The translations under genes were made by a program, and so were the position numbers. DNA of 64,000 bases from VKMB-3413 sp041027365 (GTDB taxonomy: Bacteria > Pseudomonadota > Alphaproteobacteria > Rhizobiales > Rhizobiaceae): contig NZ_JBFTEH010000002.1 in the NCBI RefSeq assembly GCF_041027365.1, positions 186,001-250,000 on the forward strand. Reading direction: 5' to 3'. The notes beneath the pieces are model-generated. The model worked only from the letters and a program-made list of their open reading frames with translations. It had not been told where the DNA came from and made no database searches. Shown piece by piece: positions 17,662-27,206 of the stretch; position 1 is the stretch's first letter, and every line of letters starts with the position of its first letter.

Positions 17662-19164
17662 ATGATCAATCTCGATCCGACGCCAGACGACGCTCCTGTT
17701 GAGACGCCGCCGCCGGCAAGGCCGCAGGCGTTTGCCGATCCCGAAGCGGCGGTCGCCGAGTTGGTGCGGCTGTACCGGCGCTCGGTCTCGTTCCTCTCGC
17801 AGCGCTTCGACCAGGTGCTGTCGGGCGGCCGTGCACCGGCGCGCTATCGCGCCTTCTATCCTGAAGTCTCGCTGACCACGCGCACCCACTCTCGCGTCGA
17901 TTCCCGTCTCGCCTTCGGCCACGTCCCCCGTCCCGGCCACTATGCCGCGACGATCACCCGGCCCGAGCTTTTCGAACGCTATCTGGTCGAGCAGATCGGC
18001 CTCCTCATCCGCAACCACAGCCAGGCGGTCACGATCGGCGACTCGGCGACGCCGATCCCGCTGCACTTCGCCTTTCCGGACGGCGCCCATGTCGACGGCT
18101 CGCTGGCGGCGAAATTCGGCCGGCCCTTGCGCGACATCTTCGACGTGCCGGACCTCGAAGCGACCGACGACCGGATCGTCAACGGCAATTTCGAGCCGCG
18201 CCCGGGTGAGGCGATGCCGCTCGCCCCGTTCACGGCGCAGCGCGTCGACTATTCGCTGCACCGCCTGTCGCACTACACCGCGACCCGGCCGGACCATTTC
18301 CAGAACTTCGTCCTGTTCACCAACTACCAGTTCTACGTCGACGAGTTCTGCATGCTGGCGCGGCAGATGATGCGGGACGGCGGCAAGGGTTATTCGGCCT
18401 TCGTCGAGCCCGGCAATCTCGTCACACCCGCCGGTGCCGGAGAAGCCGAGGCGGGCGTCGCCCCGCCCCGCCTGCCGCAGATGCCGGCCTATCACCTGAA
18501 GCGCGACGACGGCCACGGCATCACCATGGTGAACATCGGCGTCGGCCCGTCCAACGCCAAGACGATCACCGACCACATCGCCGTCCTGCGCCCGCATGCC
18601 TGGCTGATGCTCGGCCACTGCGCGGGCCTCCGGAACAGCCAGGAACTCGGCGACTACGTCCTCGCCCACGCCTATGTGCGCGAGGACCATGTCCTCGACG
18701 CCGATCTTCCGCTGTGGGTCCCGATCCCGGCACTCGCCGAGGTGCAGGTGGCGCTGGAACGGGCGGTCGAGGAGGTGACGGGGCTCGAAGGCTACGAGCT
18801 CAAGAAGATCATGCGCACCGGCACGGTCGCGACGATCGACAACCGGAACTGGGAGCTGCGCGACCAGCGCGAGCCGGTCGAGCGGCTGTCGCAGTCGCGG
18901 GCGATCGCGCTCGACATGGAATCGGCGACGATCGCCGCCAACGGCTTCCGCTTCCGCGTCCCCTACGGCACGCTCCTCTGCGTCTCGGACAAGCCGCTGC
19001 ACGGCGAGCTGAAGCTGCCGGGCATGGCGACGGAGTTCTACAACCGGCAGGTCGCGCAGCACCTGCGGATCGGCATGCGGGCACTGGAACTGATGAGCGA
19101 GCTGCCGTCCGAGCGGGTGCATTCGCGCAAGCTGCGCTCCTTCTTCGAAACCGCGTTCCAATAG
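17662..19164 (+). CDS. amn: AMP nucleosidase
   Basis: A 500-residue cytosolic enzyme that hydrolyses AMP to adenine and ribose 5-phosphate, controlling the adenylate pool (EC 3.2.2.4). The N-terminal domain (about residues 20-190) is the Amn-specific region. The C-terminal part (from about residue 280) is a nucleoside-phosphorylase fold with GITMVNIGVGPSNAKTITDH, RPHAWLMLGHCAGLR and ALDMESATIAANGFRFRVPYGTLLCVSDKP. Length matches the family (E. coli Amn is 484 aa). The EEP gene starts 4 bp after the stop, so the two are likely co-transcribed. Confidence 0.95.
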   Translation: MINLDPTPDDAPVETPPPARPQAFADPEAAVAELVRLYRRSVSFLSQRFDQVLSGGRAPARYRAFYPEVSLTTRTHSRVDSRLAFGHVPRPGHYAATITRPELFERYLVEQIGLLIRNHSQAVTIGDSATPIPLHFAFPDGAHVDGSLAAKFGRPLRDIFDVPDLEATDDRIVNGNFEPRPGEAMPLAPFTAQRVDYSLHRLSHYTATRPDHFQNFVLFTNYQFYVDEFCMLARQMMRDGGKGYSAFVEPGNLVTPAGAGEAEAGVAPPRLPQMPAYHLKRDDGHGITMVNIGVGPSNAKTITDHIAVLRPHAWLMLGHCAGLRNSQELGDYVLAHAYVREDHVLDADLPLWVPIPALAEVQVALERAVEEVTGLEGYELKKIMRTGTVATIDNRNWELRDQREPVERLSQSRAIALDMESATIAANGFRFRVPYGTLLCVSDKPLHGELKLPGMATEFYNRQVAQHLRIGMRALELMSELPSERVHSRKLRSFFETAFQ

Positions 19165-19168
19165 GCGG

Positions 19169-20182
19169 ATGGTGGCTGCACGACCCGTCTCGGACCGCTG
19201 CCGCGTGGCGCGAATGGCAACGCTCGCCGCCACACTCGTCGGCTGCATCGTCGTTGCGGCCGGCTTCTTCGGCGATACGGTGCCGTTCTTCGACACGCTC
19301 GGCCAGTTCCGTGCCCATGCCGCCGTGCTCCTGGCGCTCTGCGGTCTCGTCCTCGTCTTTGCCCGCCTTGCTCTGCCCGGCCTCGTCGCCATCGCCCTCG
19401 CGACCTTCGCGGCCTTGAGCGTCGCGCCGTTCTATCTGCCGTCGCACACTGCCCGGCCGGCGCCGCTGGGTGCGCCGCGTTTCACGCTGCTCCAGATGAA
19501 CCTGATGTGGAACGCGCCGGAGCCTGAGGCGGCGATCCGGCTGATCGGCGCGCTGTCGCCCGACGTCGTCACGCTTGAAGAGGCGACCGGCCAGTGGCCG
19601 CGCCTGCTCGACCAGATCGCCGCCCGCTACCCCTACCGTTTCGCCTGCAAGGACCCGCACGGCAACTTCGACGCGACGATCCTGTCGCGCCGACCGTTCG
19701 TCGCGGACGAGCCCGGCCGTTGCGGCCGCTTCGGCCGCTTCGCGGCCCGCAAGGTCGAATTCGGCGGCGAAGCGGTGACCGTCGCCGCCGTCCACATGCG
19801 CTGGCCCTGGCCGGGCGGCCAGTGGACGCATCTGGCGCAGTTGCAGGACAGCCTCCGGACATTTGCGGGCCCGACCATCGTCGCTGGCGACTTCAACGGC
19901 ACGCCCTGGAGCGCGGAGCTTCACCGTGTCGCCGCGCTCACGCATACGCAGATCGTGCCGCATATCGGCCCGACCTGGCTGGTCCAGCCGCTGACCGCGT
20001 TTCTCGCGCCCTATGCCGGACTGCCGATCGACAACGTGCTGGTCTCGCACGACGTGGACGTGCTCGACGTCGAGCGCCAGCCGGCGACGTCGTCGGACCA
20101 CCTGCCGCTGCTCGTGACCTTCGCGCTGCCGGCACCGGAGCCGACGGTGCAGCCGACCGCGCGGGTGGTCTGGCGGCAGTAG
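19169..20182 (+). CDS. Membrane-anchored endonuclease/exonuclease/phosphatase (EEP) family protein
   Basis: A 337-residue protein. About three N-terminal hydrophobic helices (residues 17-105) precede an EEP (DNase I-like) domain with the motifs LLQMNLMWN, DVVTLEEA (metal-binding Glu), DATILSRRP, VAGDFNGTPWS (catalytic Asp-Phe-Asn) and the terminal SSDHLPLLV (Asp-His pair). All catalytic motifs are present. The domain likely faces the periplasm or outside. Substrate unknown: phospholipid, nucleic acid or sugar phosphate are possible. The start overlaps the ribosome-binding region at the end of amn; an internal ATG at 19214 is an alternative. Confidence 0.87.
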   Translation: MVAARPVSDRCRVARMATLAATLVGCIVVAAGFFGDTVPFFDTLGQFRAHAAVLLALCGLVLVFARLALPGLVAIALATFAALSVAPFYLPSHTARPAPLGAPRFTLLQMNLMWNAPEPEAAIRLIGALSPDVVTLEEATGQWPRLLDQIAARYPYRFACKDPHGNFDATILSRRPFVADEPGRCGRFGRFAARKVEFGGEAVTVAAVHMRWPWPGGQWTHLAQLQDSLRTFAGPTIVAGDFNGTPWSAELHRVAALTHTQIVPHIGPTWLVQPLTAFLAPYAGLPIDNVLVSHDVDVLDVERQPATSSDHLPLLVTFALPAPEPTVQPTARVVWRQ

Positions 20183-20222
20183 GACGAGACGGCAGCAGGC
20201 CCGCTTTCCGAGGACCGGCAGC

Positions 20223-20254
20223 GGTTATGGTCAATTCGCGGTTTGACCATAACC
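20223..20254. repeat. 12-bp perfect inverted repeat between convergent genes
   Basis: GGTTATGGTCAA (20223-20234) and its exact reverse complement (20243-20254) are separated by 8 nt. It lies between the ends of the EEP gene and the ETF-QO gene. The stem is AT-richer than its surroundings and has no T-run on either side. It could be a bidirectional terminator or a protein-binding palindrome. Confidence 0.55.
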
Positions 20255-20305
20255 GGCCGATCAGAGGGCGAGGAGCGGCCGATGCCGCTCCCGTCACCCG
20301 TTCTC

Positions 20306-21967
20306 TCACATCACCTGATAGACCGGCCCCTCGCCGCCCTGCGGCGGGGTCCAGGTGATGTTCTGGTTGGGATCCTTGATATCGCAGGTCTTGCAGTGGA
20401 CGCAGTTCTGGCCGTTGATCACGAACTTCTCGGTGCCGCCGTCCACCACCCATTCGTAGACGCCGGCCGGGCAGTAGCGTTGCGACGGGCCGGCATAGAC
20501 GGTCCATTCCGAGGAATGCTGCAGGGCCGGATCCTTCACCTGGAGATGCACCGGCTGGTCTTCCTCGTGATTGGTATTCGACAGATACACCGAGCTCACC
20601 TTGTCGAAGGTCAGGACGCCGTCGGGCTTGGGATAGTCGATCCGCTGGTGCTTCTCCGCCGGCTCCAGGCAGGCATGGTCCGGCTTGCCGTGACGCTGCG
20701 TGCCGAAGAAGGAGAAGCCGAACAGCGCGTTCGTCCACATGTCGAGGCCGCCGAGCATGATGCCGAGGCGCGTCCCGTATCTGGACCAGAGCGGCTTGAC
20801 GTTGCGGACCGGCTTCAGGTCTTCGCCGATCGAGGAGGAGCGCCACTCCCGCTCGTAGGCGGTCAGTTCGTCCTGCGCCCGGCCCGCCTTGATCGCCTCG
20901 GCCGCCTTTTCGGCCGCCAGCATGCCCGAGGCCATGGCGTTATGGACGCCCTTGATGCGCGGCACGTTGACGAAGCCGGCGGAGCAGCCGATCAGCGCGC
21001 CGCCCGGGAAGGTCAGCTTCGGCACCGACTGCCAGCCGCCCTCGGTGATCGCCCGCGCGCCGTAGGCGATGCGCTTGCCGCCTTCGAGCAGCTGCGCGAC
21101 GTCCGGATGCGTCTTGAAGCGCTGGAACTCCTCGAAGGGCGAGAGATAGGGATTCTTGTAGTTCAGGTGGACGACAAAGCCGACGTAAACCTGGTTGTCG
21201 CCGAGATGGTAGAGGAAGGAGCCGCCGCCGGTGTCGTCGGCGAGCGGCCAGCCGAAGGAATGCTCGACCCGGCCGGGCTGCGACTTCTCCGGCGAAATCT
21301 CCCAGAGTTCCTTGATGCCGAGGCCGAACTTCGGCGGCTCCCGGCCCTGATCGAGGCCGTAGGCGCGGATCAGTTCCTTCGCGAGCGAGCCGCGCACGCC
21401 CTCCCCGATCATCACATACTTGCCGAGCAGCGCCATGCCGCGCTGGAAGTTCGGGCCGGGCTCGCCCTCCCTGGTCAGGCCCATGTCGCCGGTGGCGACG
21501 CCGATCACCCGGTTCGCCTCGTCGTAGAGGACCTCCGATGCGGCGAATCCCGGGTAGATCTCGACGCCGAGCGCCTCGGCCTTCTCGGCCATCCATTTGC
21601 AGACCAGGCCGAGCGAGACGACGAAGTTGCCGTGATTGCTCATCAGCCGCGGCATCAGGACGTTCGGCAGGCGCATCGAGCCGTGCGAACCGTAGAGGTA
21701 GAAGCGGTCGTCGGTCACCGCCGTCTTGAGCGGGGTCTCCTCGTCGCGCCATTCCGGCAGCAGCCGGTCGAGCGCCGAGGGATCGAGGACGTTACCGGAG
21801 AGGATGTGCGCCCCGACCTCGGCGCCCTTCTCCAGGACGACGACGGACAGGTCCGGGTCGATCTGCTTCAGGCGGATCGCGGCCGACAGCCCGGCGGGAC
21901 CCGCACCGACGATGACGACGTCGAACTCCATCGCTTCGCGTTCCGGCAGGCTTTCGGCGTCGCTCAT
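20306..21967 (-). CDS. Electron transfer flavoprotein-ubiquinone oxidoreductase (ETF-QO)
   Basis: A 553-residue peripheral inner-membrane flavoprotein that passes electrons from electron transfer flavoprotein, reduced by acyl-CoA and related dehydrogenases, to ubiquinone. The N-terminal FAD site is DVVIVGAGPAGLSAA (from about residue 15). The C-terminal 4Fe-4S domain shows RYCPAGVYE and NCVHCKTCDIKD (four cysteine ligands) and ends in GGEGPVYQVM. Length and motifs match human and bacterial ETF-QO, and no residue appears missing. The etfAB genes are not in the window. Confidence 0.96.
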   Translation of the reverse strand: MSDAESLPEREAMEFDVVIVGAGPAGLSAAIRLKQIDPDLSVVVLEKGAEVGAHILSGNVLDPSALDRLLPEWRDEETPLKTAVTDDRFYLYGSHGSMRLPNVLMPRLMSNHGNFVVSLGLVCKWMAEKAEALGVEIYPGFAASEVLYDEANRVIGVATGDMGLTREGEPGPNFQRGMALLGKYVMIGEGVRGSLAKELIRAYGLDQGREPPKFGLGIKELWEISPEKSQPGRVEHSFGWPLADDTGGGSFLYHLGDNQVYVGFVVHLNYKNPYLSPFEEFQRFKTHPDVAQLLEGGKRIAYGARAITEGGWQSVPKLTFPGGALIGCSAGFVNVPRIKGVHNAMASGMLAAEKAAEAIKAGRAQDELTAYEREWRSSSIGEDLKPVRNVKPLWSRYGTRLGIMLGGLDMWTNALFGFSFFGTQRHGKPDHACLEPAEKHQRIDYPKPDGVLTFDKVSSVYLSNTNHEEDQPVHLQVKDPALQHSSEWTVYAGPSQRYCPAGVYEWVVDGGTEKFVINGQNCVHCKTCDIKDPNQNITWTPPQGGEGPVYQVM

Positions 21968-22171
21968 CTCAGCTCCTCATGCGGCACAACGGGCGCCGTC
22001 TCGATCCGGTCGAAGCCCGCCGCATGGCGGGACGGTCTGCCGAGTTCTAGCCGGACAGGCCGCAAGGTCAAACGGCACCGGCGCCGCATGGATGCGCGTC
22101 CCCATTCGCCTTGACCGCCGCGCGTCGTCCGGTGCTAAGGGTCGCGCAGCATTTCCCATCCGGAGCCCGTC

Positions 22172-22501
22172 TTGAACGCCCTCTATCTCGGCATCGCCAT
22201 TCTCTGCGAAATTCTCGGCACCACGGCGCTGAAGTCGACGGCGGGCTTCACGCGGCTCGGCCCGGCGATCGTCACCGTCATCGCCTACATCTTCGCCTTC
22301 TACTTTCTCGCCCTGCCGTTGAGAACGCTCCCCGTCGGGATCGTCTATGCCATCTGGTCCGGTACCGGCATCGTCATCCTGGCACTGGTCGACCTGTTCT
22401 GGTTCCGCCAGCCGATCGACCCTGCCGGGCTCGCGGGGATCGGGCTGATTCTCGCCGGCGTCCTGGTGATCAACCTCCTTTCCCACAATGTCGGTCACTG
22501 A
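22172..22501 (+). CDS. SMR family multidrug exporter
   Basis: A 109-residue protein with four transmembrane helices, the size of EmrE/QacE. It carries the essential Glu13 in TM1 (AILCEILGTTALK) and the GIVYAIWSGTGIV motif of TM3. It works as an antiparallel dimer exchanging protons for quaternary cations. The start is TTG at 22172, with CGGAG 7 nt upstream and no suitable ATG nearby. It is divergent from ETF-QO and followed by the DHH gene after 115 bp. Confidence 0.9.
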   Translation: MNALYLGIAILCEILGTTALKSTAGFTRLGPAIVTVIAYIFAFYFLALPLRTLPVGIVYAIWSGTGIVILALVDLFWFRQPIDPAGLAGIGLILAGVLVINLLSHNVGH

Positions 22502-22616
22502 CCTCGCCCGGAACGCTCGCCGAACAGTGCAGTCGCCACATCGAAGGCAAGTCGTAACCTCCGATTAGCGAAGCGGCGATAGGATCGTCCCGACAACGAA
22601 TTCCGGGGAATGATCC

Positions 22617-23579
22617 ATGTCCGCCAAGCGCTTCCGCCTCGTCACCCGCAGCGACTTCGACGGCCTCGTCTGCGGCATGCTCCTGAAGGAGCTGGACCTC
22701 ATCGACGAGATCACCTTCGTGCATCCGAAGGACATGCAGGACGGCAAGATCGCCATCACCGAGCGCGACATCACCACCAACCTGCCGTATGTGCCGGGCG
22801 GCCATCTCGTCTTCGACCATCACTCGAGCGAACTCACCCGCACCGGGGAGCAGCCGGACAACTATGTCATCGACCCGAATGCCGCCTCGGCGGCGCGGGT
22901 GGTCTACGAATTTTACGGCGGCCCGTCGAAGTTTCCGCGCATCCGCAAGGACCTGATGGACGCGGTCGACAAGGGCGACGCGGCGCGGTTCTCGCGCGCC
23001 GAGATCCTCGACCCCACCGGCTGGACACTGCTCAACTTCCTGATGGATTCGCGCACCGGCCTCGGCCGCTTCCGCAATTTTCGCATCTCGAACTACGAGC
23101 TGATGATGCAGCTCATCGACTATTGCCGCGACCACACGGTCGAGCAGATCCTCGACCTGCCGGACGTGAAGGAGCGCGTCGAGCTGTATTTCGAGCATGC
23201 CGAGGCGTTCAAGGACCAGCTGCAGCGCTGCGGGCGCGTCCACGGCCCGCTCGTCGTCCTCGACCTGAGGGACGAGGAGATCATCTATCCCGGCAACCGC
23301 TTCATGATCTATGCCCTCTATCCCGAGTGCAACATCTCCATGCACGTGATGTGGGGTCTGAAGCAGCAGAACACCGTCTTTGCGATCGGCAAGTCGATCC
23401 TCGACAAGAGCTCGACCGTCGACGTCGGCGAGATCTGCCTCGGCTATGGCGGCGGCGGCCACCATGCGGCAGGCACCTGCCAGGTGGCCAACGAGATCGC
23501 CGAGGGCGTGAAGACGCGTCTGATCGAGACGATCAGCCGGACGCGGCCGCGTCGGGAGCGCAAGCGCCTGAGCGCCTGA
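22617..23579 (+). CDS. DHH-family phosphoesterase (exopolyphosphatase-like)
   Basis: A 320-residue cytosolic hydrolase. The DHH motifs are visible: TRSDFDGLVCG near residue 11 (metal-binding Asp pair) and HLVFDHHSSE near residue 63 (the DHH signature). Near the C-terminus is the DHHA1-type GYGGGGHHAAGTCQV. Family members cleave oligonucleotides, cyclic dinucleotide products or short polyphosphates. Rhizobial homologues are commonly labelled exopolyphosphatase, but the substrate is uncertain. The start has CGGGG about 6 nt upstream. Confidence 0.85.
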   Translation: MSAKRFRLVTRSDFDGLVCGMLLKELDLIDEITFVHPKDMQDGKIAITERDITTNLPYVPGGHLVFDHHSSELTRTGEQPDNYVIDPNAASAARVVYEFYGGPSKFPRIRKDLMDAVDKGDAARFSRAEILDPTGWTLLNFLMDSRTGLGRFRNFRISNYELMMQLIDYCRDHTVEQILDLPDVKERVELYFEHAEAFKDQLQRCGRVHGPLVVLDLRDEEIIYPGNRFMIYALYPECNISMHVMWGLKQQNTVFAIGKSILDKSSTVDVGEICLGYGGGGHHAAGTCQVANEIAEGVKTRLIETISRTRPRRERKRLSA

Positions 23580-23724
23580 AGGATCGGCCGACGGCTGCGC
23601 CTCGGGATCGGCCGCGAACGGGAGCGTCGGCCGTTCCATGGCTGCGGCCGGCGCGCGTGCCGATGGAGGCGATGGGCGACATTCAGGCGTCGCCCTGGCG
23701 CGCGGCATGCGCTAGAAAACCGGC

Positions 23725-24624
23725 ATGAACGCCGAGACCCCCATCAGCTCGCGCGACGCGGCGGTCGCGCTTCTCGAATGGTACCGCGAAGCCGGCATCG
23801 ACGTGCTTCTCGGCGAGCCCGCGCGCGACCGCTTCGCCGAGACCGCGGCCGAAGGTGCCGCGAGGCGGGCGGCCGCTTCGGGCGGAGCCGCACGCGCGCA
23901 GCCGGCGCAGCGGAGCGAGGGACCGGCCCGGCCGGAGCCCCCTCCTCCTCCGCCGCCCGCTCCGAGCGCGGAGGGCGCCAGCAGCTTCCCCTCCGTACGC
24001 GTCGCCGTGCCGGACGACATCGCGGTCGCCGACGCACGCGAACGGGCGCGCTCTGCCGCCACACTGGACGAACTTAGGGCCGCGCTGGAAGACTTCGATG
24101 GCTGCAACCTGCGCATCACCGCCAAGACCACGGTCTTCGGCGACGGGCCGCAGAGCGCCGAACTGATGTTCGTCGGCGAGGCTCCGGGTCGCGACGAGGA
24201 CATCGCCGGCGTCCCCTTCGTCGGACGCTCCGGCCAGCTTCTCAACCGCATGCTGGAGGCGATCGGGCTGGAGCGCGAGGCGGTCCGGGTGACCAACACC
24301 GTGCCCTGGCGCCCGCCCGGCAACCGGCCTCCGACGCCGGCCGAGACGCAGATCTGCCTGCCCTTCGTCCAGCGTCAGATCGAACTGGTGCGGCCGAAGA
24401 TCCTGGTCTGCCTCGGTTCGCCGTCGGCCAAGGCGATCCTCGGCTCGTCCGAGGGCATCATGCGGATCCGCGGCCGCTGGACGGAATACGCCTTCGGCCT
24501 GGAGGCCGGTCAGACCATCGCGGCGACGGCGATGCTCCACCCGGCCTATCTCCTGCGCCAGCCGGCCCAGAAGAAGCTCGCCTGGCGCGACCTTCTCGGC
24601 CTCAAGGCGCGGCTCTCGGACTAG
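23725..24624 (+). CDS. Uracil-DNA glycosylase, family 4-like without full Fe-S ligands
   Basis: A 299-residue base-excision-repair enzyme. A low-complexity Ala/Pro-rich linker (about residues 35-95) precedes the catalytic domain. It has GEAPGRDEDIAGVPFVGRSGQLL, the NRPP-type loop WRPPGNRPPTPAE and the C-terminal HPAYLLR motif with its His. Family 4 enzymes bind 4Fe-4S through four Cys. Here only the equivalents of the second (DGCNLR) and fourth (QICLPF) remain; the first is Phe and the third is Trp (VPWRPP). This alphaproteobacterial variant probably lacks the cluster. Confidence 0.88.
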   Translation: MNAETPISSRDAAVALLEWYREAGIDVLLGEPARDRFAETAAEGAARRAAASGGAARAQPAQRSEGPARPEPPPPPPPAPSAEGASSFPSVRVAVPDDIAVADARERARSAATLDELRAALEDFDGCNLRITAKTTVFGDGPQSAELMFVGEAPGRDEDIAGVPFVGRSGQLLNRMLEAIGLEREAVRVTNTVPWRPPGNRPPTPAETQICLPFVQRQIELVRPKILVCLGSPSAKAILGSSEGIMRIRGRWTEYAFGLEAGQTIAATAMLHPAYLLRQPAQKKLAWRDLLGLKARLSD

Positions 24625-24754
24625 CGGGCCCGATTCGCCGGCGGATTGTCCGCAAAGCGTCATCTTTTGTCGTCATTCCCGCCTCGTCAGACCACGTTAG
24701 AAGCCATAGGTCCCGCGGACCGACTGTCCCGCCGCCGAACCGACCGAGCCTGCC

Positions 24755-26074
24755 ATGCGCCTTTTGCCGATCGCCGCCCTTCTCACCTCGACCTTCTTCC
24801 TGATGGCGGGCGCCGGGCTGATGGGCATCCTGTTGCCGGTGCGCGGCTCGATCGAGGGCTGGACGAGCTACGAGATCGGCGCCTTCGGCACCAGCTACGC
24901 CATCGCCTTCACGGTCGGCTGCGTGGTGATCCCCTGGATCGTGCGCAGCGCCGGCCATGTCCGAACCTTCTCGAGCCTCGCGGCGCTCCTCGCCATCGCG
25001 ATCCTGCTCTGCGCGCTCCTGGTCGACCCGATCGCCTGGATCGTCTTCCGCGCGCTCGCCGGCTTCGCCCTCTCCGGCACCTACATGGTCGTCGAGAGCT
25101 GGCTGAACGAGCGCGTGACCAACGAGAGCCGGGGAACGATCTTCTCGGTCTACATGATCGTCACCATGGCTGCGATGATGGGCGGGCAGTACGTCATGCC
25201 GCTGTCGAAGCCGGAACTTCCCGTGCCCTTCATGCTCTGCGCGATCCTGTTCGCGCTCGCCGTCATCCCGACGGCCCTGTCGCGGGCGCAGTCGCCGAAG
25301 CCGCTGACGACGGTGAAGCTCGACGTCTTCATGCTGTTCCGCAATTCGCCCGTCGCGGCGGTCGGCGTTCTCCTCGCCGGCATCCTGTCGGGCGCCTGGA
25401 ACAACATGGCGCCGGTGTTCGGCCAGCAGATCGGCCTGTCGACGACGCAGATCGCGACGCTGGTCGTGGTGGCGATGGCCGGCGGCATCGTCTTCCAGAT
25501 CCCGCTCGGGCGCATCTCCGACCGCACCGACCGGCGCTATGTCATGACGGCGGCCGGGATCATCGGCGTCGGGGCGGCGGTTGCCGGCGTCTATCTCGAT
25601 CACGCCGGGACGGCGGCGCTGTTCTCCGTCGCCTTCGTCGTCGGCGGCATCATCTATCCCGCCTATTCGCTGGCCGTCGCCCACGCCAACGACTACGCGG
25701 CCGACGCCGATTTCGTGAAGGTGTCGAGCGGGCTTCTGATCCTCTACGGCGTCGGCACTATGATCGGCCCGCTCTACGCCGCATGGCTGATGGAGACGCT
25801 GGGACCGGCCGGCATCTTCCAGTCGATCGGAACCGCTGCCGCGCTCTATGCCGTCTACGCCTTCTACCGGACCTTCCGCCGCGTCGCGATCCCCGCCGAC
25901 CAGCGACCGGACTTCCAGCAGGTGCCGATCGCCCGGGTCCAGACGCCGGCGAGCTTCGCGCTCGATCCGCGCGCCGACCTCGCCGCAGCGGACGATTCGG
26001 AAGACGCCGTCGAGGCGGAGGCCGAACGGCGTGCGGCGCAGCGGCGCGAAGCGGAACTCACCGCGGTCAAATAG
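24755..26074 (+). CDS. MFS transporter, YcaD-like
   Basis: A 439-residue inner-membrane protein with 12 predicted helices. It has the NERVTNESRGTIFSVYM segment after TM4-5 and QIPLGRISDRTDRRYVM in the central loop, the MFS signature in the second half and characteristic of the YcaD/sugar-cation type MFS proteins. A 60-residue charged cytoplasmic tail (Asp/Glu/Arg-rich) closes the protein. Substrate unknown. It is 130 bp downstream of the glycosylase on the same strand and convergent with the following EamA gene. Confidence 0.87.
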   Translation: MRLLPIAALLTSTFFLMAGAGLMGILLPVRGSIEGWTSYEIGAFGTSYAIAFTVGCVVIPWIVRSAGHVRTFSSLAALLAIAILLCALLVDPIAWIVFRALAGFALSGTYMVVESWLNERVTNESRGTIFSVYMIVTMAAMMGGQYVMPLSKPELPVPFMLCAILFALAVIPTALSRAQSPKPLTTVKLDVFMLFRNSPVAAVGVLLAGILSGAWNNMAPVFGQQIGLSTTQIATLVVVAMAGGIVFQIPLGRISDRTDRRYVMTAAGIIGVGAAVAGVYLDHAGTAALFSVAFVVGGIIYPAYSLAVAHANDYAADADFVKVSSGLLILYGVGTMIGPLYAAWLMETLGPAGIFQSIGTAAALYAVYAFYRTFRRVAIPADQRPDFQQVPIARVQTPASFALDPRADLAAADDSEDAVEAEAERRAAQRREAELTAVK

Positions 26075-26116
26075 CCGCTCACGCGCCCTCGATGACGGTC
26101 CGGGCGGGCGACACCG

Positions 26117-27067
26117 TCAGCCGCTCGGCGTCGTGACCCGGCGCGCCTTCCTGCGCTCGATGCCGAGCTGGTGCTCGCGATAGATGATGAAGATGCCGGC
26201 GGAGACGACGATCGCAGCGCCGACGAGCGTCGTCACCGTCACGGTCTCGCCGAACAGGAAGAAGCCGATCGCGATCGCCAGGATCAGCGAGGTGTATTCG
26301 AAGGGCGCGATCGTCGAGGTGTCGGCGTAGCGGTAGCAGGCCGTCAGGAGCAGCTGTCCGACGCCGCCGCACAGGCCCGCCGCGATCAGCAGCGCCGCCT
26401 GCGACGGGCTCGGCAGCACCCAGCCGAAGGCCAGCGACAAAAGCGCGATCAGCGAGCAGGTGAGCGAGAAGTAGACGACGATCGTCGCCGTCTTCTCCTT
26501 GTTGACGAGCCGGCGGACCTGGATCATCGCGACCGCCGAGAAGACCGCCGAGACGAGCACCGCGGTGACGCCGAGCGCTGCCGCGCTCTCCATGCCTTCG
26601 TCGAACAGCGTCAGGTTCGGATAGGAGACGACCACCACGCCGGCGAGACCGATCAGCGCCGCGGTCCAGCGATAGGCGCGCACGACCTCCTTCAAGAGGA
26701 TGACCGCGAACACGACGGTCAGGAGCGGCGCCCCGTAGGAGATCGTGATCCACTCGGGGTATGGGAGCTTCGTTAGCGAGAAGAAGCCGAGCATCATCGA
26801 GGTGACGCCGACGAGGGCGCGGATCAGGTGGCCGATCGGGTCCTCGGTCCGGAAGGACGTCTTCAGCTCGCCGAGCCAGGCGAGATAGATCAGCACCGGG
26901 ATCAGCGCGAAGAAGGAGCGGAAGAAGACGATCTCGCCGGCGGGGATCCCGTCGCCGGCCGCCTTGATCGCGGTCTGCATGGCCACGAAGATCACGACCG
27001 AGATGCATTTGAGCCCGATCCCGAGCATCGGATTCGCGCCAGCGCCCGCGCTCGGCCCTGCGTCCAT
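26117..27067 (-). CDS. EamA/DMT family transporter
   Basis: A 316-residue inner-membrane protein with ten helices in two EamA repeats. The motifs EIVFFRSFFALIP in the first half and PFEYTSLILAIAIGFFLFGE in the second are typical of the S-adenosylmethionine/riboflavin-type DMT group. The substrate is not determinable from sequence. A GGGCAGG element precedes the ATG. It lies 195 bp downstream of the molybdenum hydroxylase gene on the same strand, separated by two overlapping hairpins. Confidence 0.87.
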   Translation of the reverse strand: MDAGPSAGAGANPMLGIGLKCISVVIFVAMQTAIKAAGDGIPAGEIVFFRSFFALIPVLIYLAWLGELKTSFRTEDPIGHLIRALVGVTSMMLGFFSLTKLPYPEWITISYGAPLLTVVFAVILLKEVVRAYRWTAALIGLAGVVVVSYPNLTLFDEGMESAAALGVTAVLVSAVFSAVAMIQVRRLVNKEKTATIVVYFSLTCSLIALLSLAFGWVLPSPSQAALLIAAGLCGGVGQLLLTACYRYADTSTIAPFEYTSLILAIAIGFFLFGETVTVTTLVGAAIVVSAGIFIIYREHQLGIERRKARRVTTPSG

Positions 27068-27206
27068 GTCCTGCCCTTCCCCCGCCGCCGCTGCGGCGGC
27101 CGTGCCGTCCGTCGCTGGTTCCGTGCCTCGCCGCCGGACGCTTCACCCATCCCTCGCGCCTACACCGCGAAGGTCGCGGGAAACTGGACCGCTCAGCCGG
27201 ACGAAC

